Shown here piece after piece: positions 51,972 to 61,794 of a stretch of DNA of 64,000 bases. The notes beneath the pieces are model-generated. The model worked only from the letters and a program-made list of their open reading frames with translations. It had not been told where the DNA came from and ran no database searches. The position numbers and the translations under genes are program-made. Source of the DNA: Prorocentrum cordatum (Eukaryota > Sar > Dinophyceae > Prorocentrales > Prorocentraceae); assembly GCA_963575745.1 (NCBI GenBank), contig CAUYUJ010020726.1, positions 678,969 to 742,968 of the forward strand. The letters run 5' to 3'. Each line of letters opens with the position of its first letter. Position 1 is the first letter of the stretch.

Positions 51972-52209
51972 ATCAAGCAGTGGCGAAGCGTCCTGGCTCG
52001 CCTACAGCCCTACCAAAGAATGTTCTGAGAACCTTTTGCGGTTGCCACGAAATGCTCTTAGAACATTTCTGGCTGGGAGCGCCTTGTTTCAACACATCGG
52101 GTTCATGTTCTAAGAAATGCTGTTTTGTGTTATTCGAACTTTTTTGGGGGGTTCTAGGAACATGTCGTGGTGAGGCTATAGAAATGCCGGGATGGTCGGT
52201 CCCTGCTCA
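51972..52209. mobile_element. Family J element, copy 2 (5-bp TSD)
   Basis: A 238-bp element; flanks ACGAA at 51967-51971 and 52210-52214 are identical. Ends ATCAAGCAGTGGCGAAGCG and TCGGTCCCTGCTCA form a weak inverted repeat. Confidence 0.75.
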
Positions 52210-52371
52210 ACGAAGGTGTCCGAGGGCGCCGCCCTGCTCCCCGAGTTGGCTGGACGGGGTCTCCGTCCGTGGGGGCGTCGCTCGGCGGCGCTGCTCGGGG
52301 CCGACACCCGGGGGGGTCGACGGGAGGGGGCGCCACCTGGGGGCGGCTCGCCCGCGCCGTCCCTCCGGTTT

Positions 52372-52564
52372 GATGTCGGGCCTGTCCCCCACACAGGGGG
52401 AGCTTCGACGAAGAGTAAGAAGTACCCCAACAATGCCCCCAAGAAGGTCAAACTATATTCAGAACATAATCCCGAGACTATTGTTGGACTATTTGTCGAT
52501 TATGGTTGGGGCATGTTTTATTTCTTATCGAAAATCCCCCTGTAGGGGGACAGGCCCGACTTAA
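52372..52564. mobile_element. Family B MITE, copy 3
   Basis: Starts GATGTCGGGCCTGTCCCCCA, ends GGGGGACAGGCCCGACTTAA. Subterminal CTTCGACGAA and TTATCGAAAATC pair. Confidence 0.75.
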
Positions 52565-52900
52565 CTCTGTTTGGCCCGACATGATGCGTCCAGCTGGAAG
52601 GGGGTGGTGCCGCAGGCGTTGGACAGTCGCATTGCACATGTGCTGCACCAGGGAATTTGACTTGTGGCCATCAGGTTGCACATGTACTGCGCCAGAGAGT
52701 TGTCTTGCCTTGCACTGCAACTTGCGCACTGCACGCGAAAGCCCAGCCGTACATCTGCGCTCCGGAATGTGCTGCGCGTCCCAAATCTTTTGCCACACAA
52801 CAGATTTGTTGCACCTCTATTGCACCACCCCCCTTTCGCTGGACCCTCTTTTGGATCAACCAGAGTCCCCCCGCACTTATTCGCAAGTGCGGTGGCCACG

Positions 52901-53068
52901 TCGGGGGGGAAAGAGACGCGCAGACACAGATAATCGCCGATCCCCCAGCAGATGTGGGCAAAGATGGGTGGGAAGATGGAGGGGAGGACGAACATCGAGA
53001 ACACACATTGTGAAACATGGGGGGTCCTGGGACTAAAGTCTAGTTGTGTGTGTGCCTGGGCCCCTTCG
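52901..53068 (+). mobile_element. Family C element, copy 7 (diverged)
   Basis: GGGGAAAGAGACGCGCAGACACAGATAATCG-type left part and GTGTGTGCCTGGGCCCCTTCG right end. The interior is more diverged than in other copies. Confidence 0.6.
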
Positions 53069-53089
53069 ACAGTAGGGTGGGCGGGAGGG

Positions 53090-53092
53090 GAG

Positions 53093-53128
<36 letters not shown>

Positions 53129-53132
53129 TTTC

Positions 53133-53175
<43 letters not shown>

Positions 53176-53250
53176 TTTTCTCTCTCTTTCTCTGTATATA
53201 TAAATAAAGATGTGTGTATGTGTATATATATATATATATATATGTATTAG
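53090..53250. repeat. (CT)n then (TA)n microsatellites
   Basis: CT dinucleotides with TTTCT/GTCT interruptions at 53094-53195, then a TA run at about 53222-53245. Confidence 0.9.
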
Positions 53251-53813
53251 ACGCCTGACGGCGTGACACGGCCCTCCTGAGACTCGAGGGCGCCGTCGCT
53301 CGGGTCCTCTCGCACGAGGCCACACCAGGCCTCCAGACGGGGGGGGGGGGGGGGCGGCGCGAAAGCGCGAAGATGATCGCGCTTCGCGGAGCGCGAAGCG
53401 CGACGATAGTTCTCCTGGGTCTCCGGGGGTGCGCGCTGCGTGCGGATCGAAAGTTCACCGGGGGGGCCCGATACGGTGGCCGCACCGATCTGATGTGCCA
53501 ATTTGGGCGTTTTTCTTCGATTGCGGCCCCTGGGGCCGTAATAGGGGCCCAGGACCGTCAAAACTGGATCCAGTCCGCAAAACTAACCCTTGGGAAGCTG
53601 TCGTGAGCCCCCAGAAACGGCGTGGTGACTACACCGTGTGGTGAGTCAGTGGGATTCGCGTCACCGCGCGGATTTGGGACTCGGGTCGTTCTCCGACGAC
53701 ATCTCGGGCGATTGGGACCCCCAAGTTTACATCTTCATGTGGCCAGGCTCTTTTGAGTATTGTGTCGCGACGCTAGTTCTGGCCCGCCACGCTCAGGCGC
53801 GACACGCCTAACC

Positions 53814-53870
53814 TTAAGTCGGGCCTGTCCCTCTACAGGGGGAATATTCAGAAATAGTAGAAAAATGGCC
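53814..53870. mobile_element. Family B MITE, left part only
   Basis: TTAAGTCGGGCCTGTCCCTC and GGGGGAATATTCAGAAATAGT-like left half of copy 1. No right end follows. Confidence 0.6.
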
Positions 53871-53920
53871 GGGGCACGAGTTTTTGTACATTGTTGGCCA
53901 TTTGGGTGCATTTTTTGTCC

Positions 53921-54090
53921 ACAGTCAACGCGCATAGTAAGGACAAACGACTTTTTCAAGGGTGCCCTTGGGCCCTTGCCTGCCTCAGCCTCTGCGGGTT
54001 TTGGCCGCCTGCCGCCCAGAATACTTCAACTTCGCCCTCCAAGGGGCTTGCGTCCTTAACCACGCGTCCTTACTATACGTGTTCACTGTA
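53921..54090. mobile_element. Family H element, best copy
   Basis: Starts ACAGTCAACGCGCATAGTAA and ends TTACTATACGTGTTCACTGT, a clear inverted repeat of about 25 bp. Confidence 0.75.
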
Positions 54091-54106
54091 TTTTGTTCGC
54101 TGTTGA

Positions 54107-54352
54107 TGCTGATCCAGGAGGCACTTCCGCACTGCCGCCCTGCCCTGCCAAGGCCAACCCAGGCCCTGGCATGGCGCCTCTTCCCCTGGTCTTATGTCGG
54201 GCGTGTCCCCCTACAGGAGAACTTTCGACGAAAAATACAAGATACCCCAAACATACCCCAAAAAGTTCAACACATTCTCAAAAAAACAGTCCCGAGGCAA
54301 TTTTTTCATTTTTCTTCCAAAATCCCCCTGTAGGGGGACAGGCCCGACCTAA
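54107..54352. repeat. Segmental repeat containing family B MITE (54193-54352); inverted copy at 57985-58195
   Basis: From GATCCAGGAGGCACTTCC through GGCATGGCGCCTCTTCCCCT into a family B MITE. The same sequence appears reverse-complemented at 57985-58195, including the MITE at the same position. The MITE here ends GGGGGACAGGCCCGACCTAA. Flanks CCTGGTCT and CCAGGTCT match 7 of 8. Confidence 0.75.
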
Positions 54353-54529
54353 GCCTAACCAGGTCTGGGTCCCCAGGCGCCCCGAGCCTCTTCGCAGCCC
54401 CTCGCCCCGCGGAGGCGGGGCGGCATGCCGTCAGCTTGCAGGGCACAGCGTGCCCTCGGGGCCGCCGCCGCGGCTCGCTCGGCAGAAGTTCCTGACCGTA
54501 GTACGCCGCAGGTCGAACCCCCTCCTCCT

Positions 54530-54740
54530 CTCTCTCCTTCTCCTCCTCCTCCTCCTCCTTCTTCCTTCCTCCTCCTCCTCCTCCTCCTCCTCCCTCCTTC
54601 CTCCTCCTCCTCCTCCTCCTTCTTCCTTCCTCCTTCTTCCTTCCTCCTCCTCCCTCCTCCTCCTCCTCCTCCTCCTTCTCATCCTCCTTCCTTCTTCTTT
54701 CCTCCCCTCTCCTTCCTCCTTCTCCTCCTCCTCCTGATGG
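54530..54740. repeat. CTC/TTCC microsatellite
   Basis: CTC runs with CTTCCTTC interruptions. Confidence 0.9.
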
Positions 54741-55095
54741 GCACGCACAGCGCATCGCACCCACGAGTTCGGCGCGACGTCGCAGGAGGGGTGCACAGAA
54801 CTGCATGCCCACAGCGAGGCGCAGCTTCCTCCTCGGCCTCCGGACGGCCTCCGGGTGGTCTCCAGATGGCCTCCGTGGGCCCGGCAGCCGCTCCAGGGGG
54901 ACTCCCAGGGTCCCCCAGAGGCCTCCAGGAGTTTCTGGTGGCCTCCCCAGAGATCCCCAGAGCAGGTCTGCACACGAGGACTGTGGAACACAGCGTGCGG
55001 TGTCTTCGTTTGCCCCGGCCGCGCGCCCAGAGAATCTCCGAGGCGGGAGTTTCTACCGGACCACCGCCTGGAGGGCCAGTTTTCGGAGCTGTTCT
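54741..55095. other. Intergenic, CTCCAGAGGCC-type degenerate repeats
   Basis: Repeated CCTCCGGGTGG / CCCCAGAGG motifs at 54840-54970. No gene recognised. Confidence 0.4.
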
Positions 55096-55097
55096 CC

Positions 55098-55435
55098 CCT
55101 CTCCCTCCTCCTCCTCCTCCTCCTCCTCGTCCTCCTCCTCGTCCTCCTCCTCCTCCTCCTCCTCCTCCTCGTCCTCCTCCTCGTCCTCCTCCTCGTCCTC
55201 CTCCTCCGTTCGGGCCCCCGAGGTCCGACACATGTATCCATATCCGCCGCCCGCCGGGGCACCAGGCACGTCTGCTCCCAGGCGGGTGGACGTAGAGAAA
55301 TCCCCGCCTCGCAGGTGGGGTCTGCAGCTCCTCCTCCTCCTCCTCCTCGTCCTCCTCCTCCTCCTCCTCCTCCTTCTCTTTCCTCCTCCTCCTCCTCCTC
55401 CTCGTCCTCCTCCTCCTCCTCCTCCTCGATGCGCA
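55098..55435. repeat. Two CTC/GTC microsatellites
   Basis: 55105-55207 alternates (CTC)n with GTC every 12-18 bp. 55328-55430 is similar. A unique spacer of 120 bp separates them. Confidence 0.9.
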
Positions 55436-55577
55436 GGCCGCGAAATCCCCGTCTAGTGAGAGGGTCTGCAGCTGTGCTGTTTCGGGCCGTCTCCGGGCGC
55501 TTTTGGGGGCAGGGCTCTTCGGGGTCCTCCTGGGGCTCTCGTGGGCCGTTCGGTGGGCGTCTTGGGGTGTGTCGATC

Positions 55578-55731
55578 ACCGGCCTCGAGCTGATCCCTAT
55601 CCCTGAGATCGACACGCCAAGAGGCGATGACACTCTCAGGGGTGCACCCTCAGAAACTGAGGGCATCCCTAAGATCGCCATCGCGATGAGGCGATGCCCA
55701 ACAGAGGGATAGGGATATGTTCCAGGCTGGT
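55578..55731. mobile_element. Family F MITE, copy 4
   Basis: Ends ACCGGCCTCGAGCTGATCCC and GGGATATGTTCCAGGCTGGT; about 154 bp like the other copies. Downstream (55765-55835) is a short tandem of ATGTCGAGCACCCG. Confidence 0.75.
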
Positions 55732-56006
55732 AAGATGCTCCCATCGTGCTCAAGGACCACATGCCAGAAAGGATGTCGAGCACCCGAGCACCCGACATGA
55801 TGTCGAGCACCCGGAAATTGTGTCGAGCATATGCTCTGGGCTGGTCAGTGGAGGCGTTGTGAAGCCCCTGCCTCGCAGAGTCTTCCTCGAGGCCTCCCTG
55901 GGCGCGCGCCCCGGGGGCATCTGGGGTCCTCCCGCCGCGCCGCCTCCGTGCACGGGCGTCCCGCCGCGCGTCCGGCCCCCGGTGTTGGCCCCGGGGCCCG
56001 AGCGCA

Positions 56007-56421
56007 GTGGGCCCTGGAAGCGACAGGGCCGTTTTGTTACCGCGGTTCGGTTGTGCCGTTTTTGTTGGCCGGTTCCGACGCCGTTTTTGTTGCGGGATCC
56101 GTCGCCGTTCTTGTTCGGGCTCCCGCTCCGGCTCCGATCCTGGAGCCGTTGTTGTTGCCGTTTCCGGCCGCCGTGTTTTTGCCGTTGCCATTTTCAGAGC
56201 GTGGATTACCTACCCCGCTTTCGCTTCCAGGCAATACCAAGTCATACCACGCGCCTCCTCGTCTAGCGGCCTGACCAGTACAGGCCGTAGTTTGGTATCG
56301 CTTGGTATCTCTTGGAAGCGAGGGTGGTCAAAAGCGAGGTAGGTTTGTTTGCCCCCTACATTTTCAAGGGGCACTTTTCCGGGCACGGTGGAAGAGCGGC
56401 CCTGCCGTTTCCGGGGCCCAC
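56007..56421. mobile_element. Family G MITE, copy 2, interrupted by another element
   Basis: Reverse-complement relative of 49184-49422: ends GTGGGCCCTGGAAGCGACAG and CCTGCCGTTTCCGGGGCCCAC. It is split at CATTTTCA by the element at 56197-56358. Joined across the insertion, it is about 245 bp. Confidence 0.85.
56197..56358. mobile_element. Nested MITE inside family G (exact 8-bp TSD)
   Basis: A 162-bp element flanked by CATTTTCA at 56189-56196 and 56359-56366. Subterminal inverted repeats: ACCTACCCCGCTTTCGCTTC with ATACCAAG, and CTTGGTATC with AAGCGAGGTAGG. Non-coding. Confidence 0.85.
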
Positions 56422-56975
56422 TAAGGGCCCGAGGCAGGCGGGCCTCCTCCGGAGGCTCGGTTGCGGAAGGGATCGCCGCCGTGCTCTTGTCCCCCGGGGC
56501 GCCCAAGGGTCGTGGGGAAGGGTCGCGTGGGGGATCGACGAGAGAATCGATCTGGGGACGTAGATGTTGGGCTGTGGTTGTCTGCTTGGATGTAGGTGTT
56601 GTTGTTTTTTGTTTGTTTGCTCCGCCATCCTTCCTTCCCGAACTCTATATATATAATCAACCATCGGTAAATGCAGGTTTGTTGCTGAGTTTTTGCGTTG
56701 GGACTTCAGGGAAAAACAGGTGTGTTGTGTTGATTGTTCGGTGGAAAAACGCTTGGATAAAAAACAAACAGCATGACAATTCCGCATGGGGATCGACCAC
56801 GTAATTGATCTACCCTAAAATGGATATGTTCGTCGAACCTTGCGACGCATATGGAGCATGCTCGCATACCCGCGAAGCAACGCGCGCCTGCTTCACAGGT
56901 GCGACGAGCAACCCAAGCATGCGTTCGGGCAGATCCCTTTCTGCAGCCGATCCCTAACTCGCAATGGGGAGGGGC
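56422..56975. other. Intergenic, no gene recognised
   Basis: Lower GC than the surroundings; no motif in any frame. Confidence 0.4.
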
Positions 56976-56977
56976 AT

Positions 56978-57235
56978 GACACGTGCGCGTCCAGGACCAG
57001 CCGCGCGCAGAGGGCGGCATTGGGGGAGCGGGGAAGGCGTCTTAAAAGCAGGGGGGAGGGCCTCTTAAAAGCAGGGGGAGCGGGGAAGGCGTCTTAAAAG
57101 CAGGGGGGAGCGGGGAAGGCGTCTTAAAAGCAGGGGGGAAGGCGTCTTAAAAGCAGGAGCACGACGCGTGCGCGTCCAGGACCGGCCACGCCCAGAGGGC
57201 GGCATGGGTGAGCGGGGAAGGCGTCTTGAAAGCGC
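56978..57235. repeat. Minisatellite of about 30 bp with duplicated flanks
   Basis: Five units of GCGGGGAAGGCGTCTTAAAAGCAG at 57035-57155, bracketed by two copies of GTGCGCGTCCAGGACC followed by CAGAGGGCGGCAT (56985 and 57169). Confidence 0.85.
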
Positions 57236-57537
57236 CTGGACAGGCCCAAAACGACGAACTCACCGAAGATCTGGCCCTCCAGGACCTCCAACCGTGGAAA
57301 TGCGAACTCAGGCAGGGGGGAGGGCCTCTTAGAAACACCCGGGCCCGTGCTGTCGGACTGGAGAGTTTTTGCACCGTGCCGCACAGCACGCGCGCCTCGT
57401 CCTCCAACAAAAAAGACGTGCCCGCCAGCATGTGCCCCCCTGCAGAGATATGCCCTCTCTCTCCCTCGCCCTGCCTCCGGGAGCCCAGGTTGGGATCCTG
57501 GGGCACCTCCACTGGGCTGAGGAGATAGGGCCGACAC

Positions 57538-57669
57538 CTTAGCATCGCTCGGACGTGTGCATTTTTTCTCGGCGAGAACCATCGAGGAGCATCCTGGACC
57601 ATCGAGCAAAAAAAAAAGCACGCCCGCAACCGAAAAATGCACGGGAAATGGACGTCCGAGCGACGGCAA
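57538..57669 (+). mobile_element. Family A MITE, copy 4 (exact 5-bp TSD)
   Basis: A 132-bp element; ends CTTAGCATCGCTCGGACGTG and GACGTCCGAGCGACGGCAA; flank GACAC at 57533-57537 and 57670-57674. Confidence 0.85.
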
Positions 57670-57906
57670 GACACTGGCACTGAGGAGGATCGACTTCCAA
57701 AGGGTACCCCTTGCACCCTTTGCCTCTTCGGTCCTAGCGGGCCCTTCCTGAACGCCACTCGATGGCCAGCTCCGAGCGCAGAGCTTCGGCGTGGGCGCCC
57801 GGAGGCCGCTGCATCCTTCTGTTTCGCGCACCTCCGCGCTCCGCCCGCGCACGCGCTCCGCCCCAGGGACGCGCTCCGCCCCAGAAGCTCGGGAGTCCAG
57901 ACCAGG

Positions 57907-58099
57907 GTTACGTCGGGCCTGTCCCCCATACATGGGGATTTTCGATGAAAAATAAAAAATACACCAAACATAATCAGCAAATAATCCAAACATAGTCTCG
58001 GACCTATGGTTTGAGAATGCGTTGAGCTTCTTGGGGTATGTTTGGGGTATCTTTTATTTTTCGTCGCAAATCCCCCTGTAGGGGGACACGCCTGGCGTG
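57907..58099. mobile_element. Family B MITE, copy 5 (exact 8-bp TSD)
   Basis: A 193-bp element; flank AGACCAGG at 57899-57906 and 58100-58107. Ends GTTACGTCGGGCCTGTCCCC and GGGGGACACGCCTGGCGTG. The right half plus flanking DNA to 58195 is the inverted copy of 54107-54290. Confidence 0.85.
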
Positions 58100-58199
58100 A
58101 GACCAGGGGAAGAGGCGCCATGCCAGGGCCTGGGTTGGCCTTGGCAGGGCAGGGCGGCAGTGTGGAAGTGCCTCCTGGATCAGCAACAACAGCGAAAAC

Positions 58200-59420
58200 A
58201 ACGGAACACCGTCAGGCGGCGGGACGGGGAGTGCAAAAAGCATCAGGACGCCGCATGTCTGGGCATCTGACTCAGGACGGATCGCCTCACAAACTGGTGC
58301 CGGTCGCGGACTGCGGAGCAAAAAGGCCCCTGCATCCCTATCGCGCATCCTTGCCACTACTTTGAACTGTAGGGCACCTCGCTACTCTGAGGATAGACAC
58401 AGCATTTGCACCGCATCCTCTTCTGCCGAAAAAGCTTCCAGCGAGTCACCGCCGACCCCCCCTGCCTTTTTCGAGGAGCCTGCGTGGTGAAATGTCGACG
58501 ACTGAGCGTTACCCCAGGCGTTGGAGAAACCATTGGGGGACATTGTGGAAGGGTTCTCGGCGGCTGTCTTGGGCTGGTTTTGGCAAACTTTCTAACCGCT
58601 TGGGTCTTCTGGGATGCTTCCTGGGGTTCTGTTGGGCCGTCTTGTCATAGGGCAGTGTTGCGCTTTTGGCGGCCGTAGAGTTCTCTTGGGCTTCTCCTGG
58701 GGCTCTTTTGGGCAGTTTTCGGGCTGCCGGGGGCGGGGGAATTTGGGCCGTCCCAGGGCCCTCTTGGGAGCCTCTTTTGGCAGTCTGCGGGTGGTCTTGG
58801 GGCATGTTCGGCCGCCTTGGGCGCTCTCAAGATGATGACAAGGTTGGATCCCGAACCTGATCGGAAAAGCACGATGGCAGTCCATGAAGTTGCCCTCCTT
58901 GGCGGGCCTCTCGAAGGCTTCTCGGAAGCTCGGGGCGCCTTGGGGCCCTCTCGGGCCCTCTCAGAGGCGTCTTGAGCCTGCTGGGCGGCCAGTTGGGTGG
59001 GCTTGATAGCGACCAGGGCGCGCGTGAAGACGAGCGGGCAAACACATTTGAACAGCTTCTTGTGTGGTGAACTGCCGAGCGAAGGTGCAACCACGCTGGT
59101 GAGCTGCGTGTTCCCAAAGCCGTTGGGGAAACCACTGGGGAGCTCGCTCGGGTTGCCTTCGGACTCTTATCGGGCCTTTCCGGCCTTCATGGGGCCCTCC
59201 TGTGGTCTTTTTGTTCGGGCACCTTGGATCCATTTTAAAGCGCGTCTGGGCCGCTTGGCGCCTTCGGATGCTATTTTGGGAGCCTGTCTGGGAAGTCTTT
59301 GGAGCATCTTGAGTCACTTAGGGCTGTGGTTGGGAGTCCTTGGGCCCTCTTGGGGCCGTCTGGGATACATCTTGGGCGACTGTGAGGCCCTAGTTGGCGT
59401 CTTGGGGTCCTCTGATAGAC
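58200..59420. other. Intergenic: degenerate GGCCGTCTTGGG repeats
   Basis: From about 58540 to 59420 the sequence is saturated with imperfect units such as GCCNTCTTGGG, spaced irregularly. Similar sequence occurs at 20640-20800 and 59860-60360. No coding signal. Confidence 0.5.
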
Positions 59421-59421
59421 A

Positions 59422-59608
59422 TACAGTCGGGCCGCTGAATAAGGAACCCTTCTCCCTGGGGAGGGGCTCAGTGTTCCTTAAGTGTGTTGGTTCTGTTCTA
59501 GATTCTAGGTGTTCCTTCGGTTTTCCATCGGCAATCGAAGTTCAACGTGTGGAAAAAAAGGGGCCTCGTTCCTTATTTAAGGTTCCTTGTGGCAACAGTT
59601 CGACTGTA
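59422..59608. mobile_element. Family I element, copy 2
   Basis: Ends TACAGTCGGGCCGCTGAATA and CAACAGTTCGACTGTA; internal GGGGAGGGGCTCAGTGTTCC and CGTTCCTTATTTAAGG. Confidence 0.75.
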
Positions 59609-59730
59609 TGTGGGCCGTCTTGTGGTAAGATTGGATGCTCCCTAGGCCGTCTTGGGTTGTCCGGCCCGAGAAGGCAAGAGCACGAACGTCCATCAGAAAC
59701 CAATGGCAGTTCCGTGATGTGGGCCTCCTC

Positions 59731-59856
59731 CTGGCATCGCTCGGACGTGTGCATTTTTTCGGCGAGAAGCATCGAGGACCATCCTGGACCATCGAGCAAA
59801 CAACAACACGCACGAAACCGGAAAATGCACTGGACGTGGACGTCCGAGCGATGGCG
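59731..59856 (+). mobile_element. Family A MITE, copy 5
   Basis: CTGGCATCGCTCGGACGTGT at the left, GACGTCCGAGCGATGGCGAG at the right; no clear flank duplication. Confidence 0.8.
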
Positions 59857-59859
59857 AGT

Positions 59860-60420
59860 CTTGGGGGCCCTCCGGACGTCCTCTTGGATGCGTGCTGGAG
59901 CGTATTGAAGGCATCTGCGGCCGTCTTGAGGCGGTCGCGAGCCGCGTCGAGGCCATCTTGAGCCGTGTCCGAGCCGACTTGGGCCAATTTGGGCGGCTCT
60001 TGGGAGGCCATCTGGGAGGCCATGAAGGACCCTCGTCGGTCGTCTTGCAGGCCATCTTGGGTCGCCTCTGGCGTGTTCGAGGCGAGAGTTTTGGGGTGTC
60101 ATAGGTTTTCCAATGGCTTTCGCGGGGCCAGCGGCTTGAACCAGAGGCCACAGGGGATGTCTTGGAAGGGGAAACGTCCCTTGCCATCCAGCTGCTGGGC
60201 GGCGGATCTATTGGATATTGGCCCATCCTGCCACCGAGCCCGAGTCGTGGACAAGGGGCCTCATGGGTTCCTCTTGGGAAGGCTCTGTTTTTGTGGGCCT
60301 CTTTGGGCGTCTTGGGAGCCTCCTAGAGGCTTCTCTGGAGCCTTTGGAGGCATCTTAGGGAGGAGAGGAGAGCTCCGAATATATCTATATATGTATATAT
60401 ACACATATAGTTCAATCGAT
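59860..60420. other. Intergenic: TCTTGGG-type degenerate repeats, short TA run
   Basis: Irregular GCCATCTTGGGNGG units to 60360, then a TATA-rich stretch at 60380-60410. Confidence 0.45.
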
Positions 60421-60424
60421 GTGT

Positions 60425-60720
60425 CGCAGTACCTGTGGTGTAACCGATGTGTGGTGTAACCGATGTGTGGTGTAACCAATGTGTGGCGTAACCGATGTGT
60501 GGTGTAAGCTATGGCGCACTATGTGCGATGCGACCTAAGTGGTGCAATGCATCTGGTGCAAAATGTGTGGTGTAAGCTTTGCAGTGCGCTAGACGTGGTG
60601 AAAGCCACGTGGTGCAGTATATGCGTTGCAAGTTGTGCGTTGCGAGCTGCGTGGCGCACTGTGCGTTTGGCTATTCGGTGCGAGCTGTGTGATGCGATCT
60701 GCATGGCGTAAAGTATGCGC
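60425..60720. repeat. 16-bp minisatellite (CGATGTGTGGTGTAAC) decaying downstream
   Basis: Five good units at 60425-60510, then progressively diverged GTGC-/GTGTA-type units to about 60720. Similar degenerate GCACCACA-type sequence at 62060-62200 and 52610-52720. Confidence 0.75.
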
Positions 60721-61060
60721 TGCTCGCAGCGCACGGGCCAGCCCACGAGCTGTGCGATGCTATGGCCAGCCCACGGGCGCAGCCACGCCGGCGCACGGGC
60801 GAGCCCACGAGCGCACGGGCTCAGCCCACGGGCGAGCTCTGCCCATGCGATCTCTTCGGTGCGAGCTGTGCGGTGCTCGCAGCGCACGCGCCAGCCCGCG
60901 AGGCGCCCCTGGGCGGCCACGGGCCAGCGCGCCTGGTCGCGCCCACGAGGCGCCCGCGGCCGGCGAGCCACCAGGCAGCAGGCGAAGCCCCGCCAGCGCA
61001 CCGGGCTGCCCACGACTGGCGACGGACCGGGCCTGCGGCAAGACCACGGCGCACCCCAGA
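60721..61060. other. GC-rich GCACGGGC-type degenerate repeats
   Basis: Irregular copies of GCGCACGGGCGAGCCCACGA. Open frames in all phases, no domain. Confidence 0.5.
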
Positions 61061-61195
61061 GAGGAGGAGGAGGAGGAGGAGGAGGAGGAGGAGGAGGAGG
61101 AAGAGGAGGAGGAGGTGGAGGAGGAGGAGGAGGAGGAGGAGGAGGAGGAGCAGGAGGAGCAGGAGCAGGAGGAGCAGGAGGAGCAAGCGAGGGAG
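61060..61195. repeat. (GGA)n microsatellite
   Basis: GGA run with AGCAGGAGC interruptions in its 3' part. Confidence 0.9.
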
Positions 61196-61282
61196 GCTGG
61201 AGGCCGCAGGCGGAGGTCGAGGAGACGGCGGGCACATCCAAGACGTAGGTGCAAGCCATGCGCGGGGAACTACATGAGCAAC

Positions 61283-61463
61283 TAGAGTAGGGGTCTTGAA
61301 GAAGGAACCCTTTCCGTTGGGGAGGGGCTCCGTGTTCCTTGATTGTTTCACAGCTTGCCCTGGATTTTCCCGAGGTTTCCCATGGGGAATCGAAGTTTAC
61401 CTTCTGGGAAAGGAGGGGGCTCGTTCCTTATTTAGTGTTCCTTAGGTCAACGACCCGACTGTA
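61283..61463. mobile_element. Family I element, copy 3
   Basis: Ends CTAGAGTAGGGGTC and GACCCGACTGTAG; internal GGGGAGGGGCTCCGTGTTCC and CGTTCCTTATTTAGTG. Confidence 0.75.
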
Positions 61464-61499
61464 GATCAATTTGGTGTTCCGAGGGTTGGCATCGTTCCA

Positions 61500-61790
61500 G
61501 CTTGTTGCCGTGCTGTTGCCGACCGTTGCCGACTCTGGGTGTGTCCCAGGGATTCGCCAAGTTTTGTCCCGTTGCCGCCCGTTGCCGGCTGTTGCCGCTA
61601 CTGGGGATGTCCCGAGGATTCGCTACGATCCGGCCGTTGCCCCCTCGATGCCGCCTCGTGCGCTGTGTGGGTATGCCGGGGATTCGCCGCGTTGCCGCCC
61701 GCTGCCGCCTCCTGACCGCGCCGTTGCCGCCTCGTGCGCTGTGTGCGTGCGCAGAGGATCCGCAAAGTTTCCACCCGTTGCAGCCTGTTG
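61500..61790. repeat. Degenerate tandem of about 80-90 bp (GTTGCCG / GGGGATTCGC)
   Basis: Four units, each with GTTGCCGCC-type runs and CCNGGGATTCGC or CNGAGGATTCGC. Two units also share GTGCGCTGTGTG. Confidence 0.7.
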
Positions 61791-61794
61791 CCGT

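Noticed and set aside
53044-53250. Ser/Leu-rich open frame
   Set aside because: Translation of the CT and TA microsatellites.
56180-56196. CCGTTGCCATTTTCA as a leader-like sequence
   Set aside because: It is part of the family G element's own CCGTTG repeats, interrupted by a target duplication.
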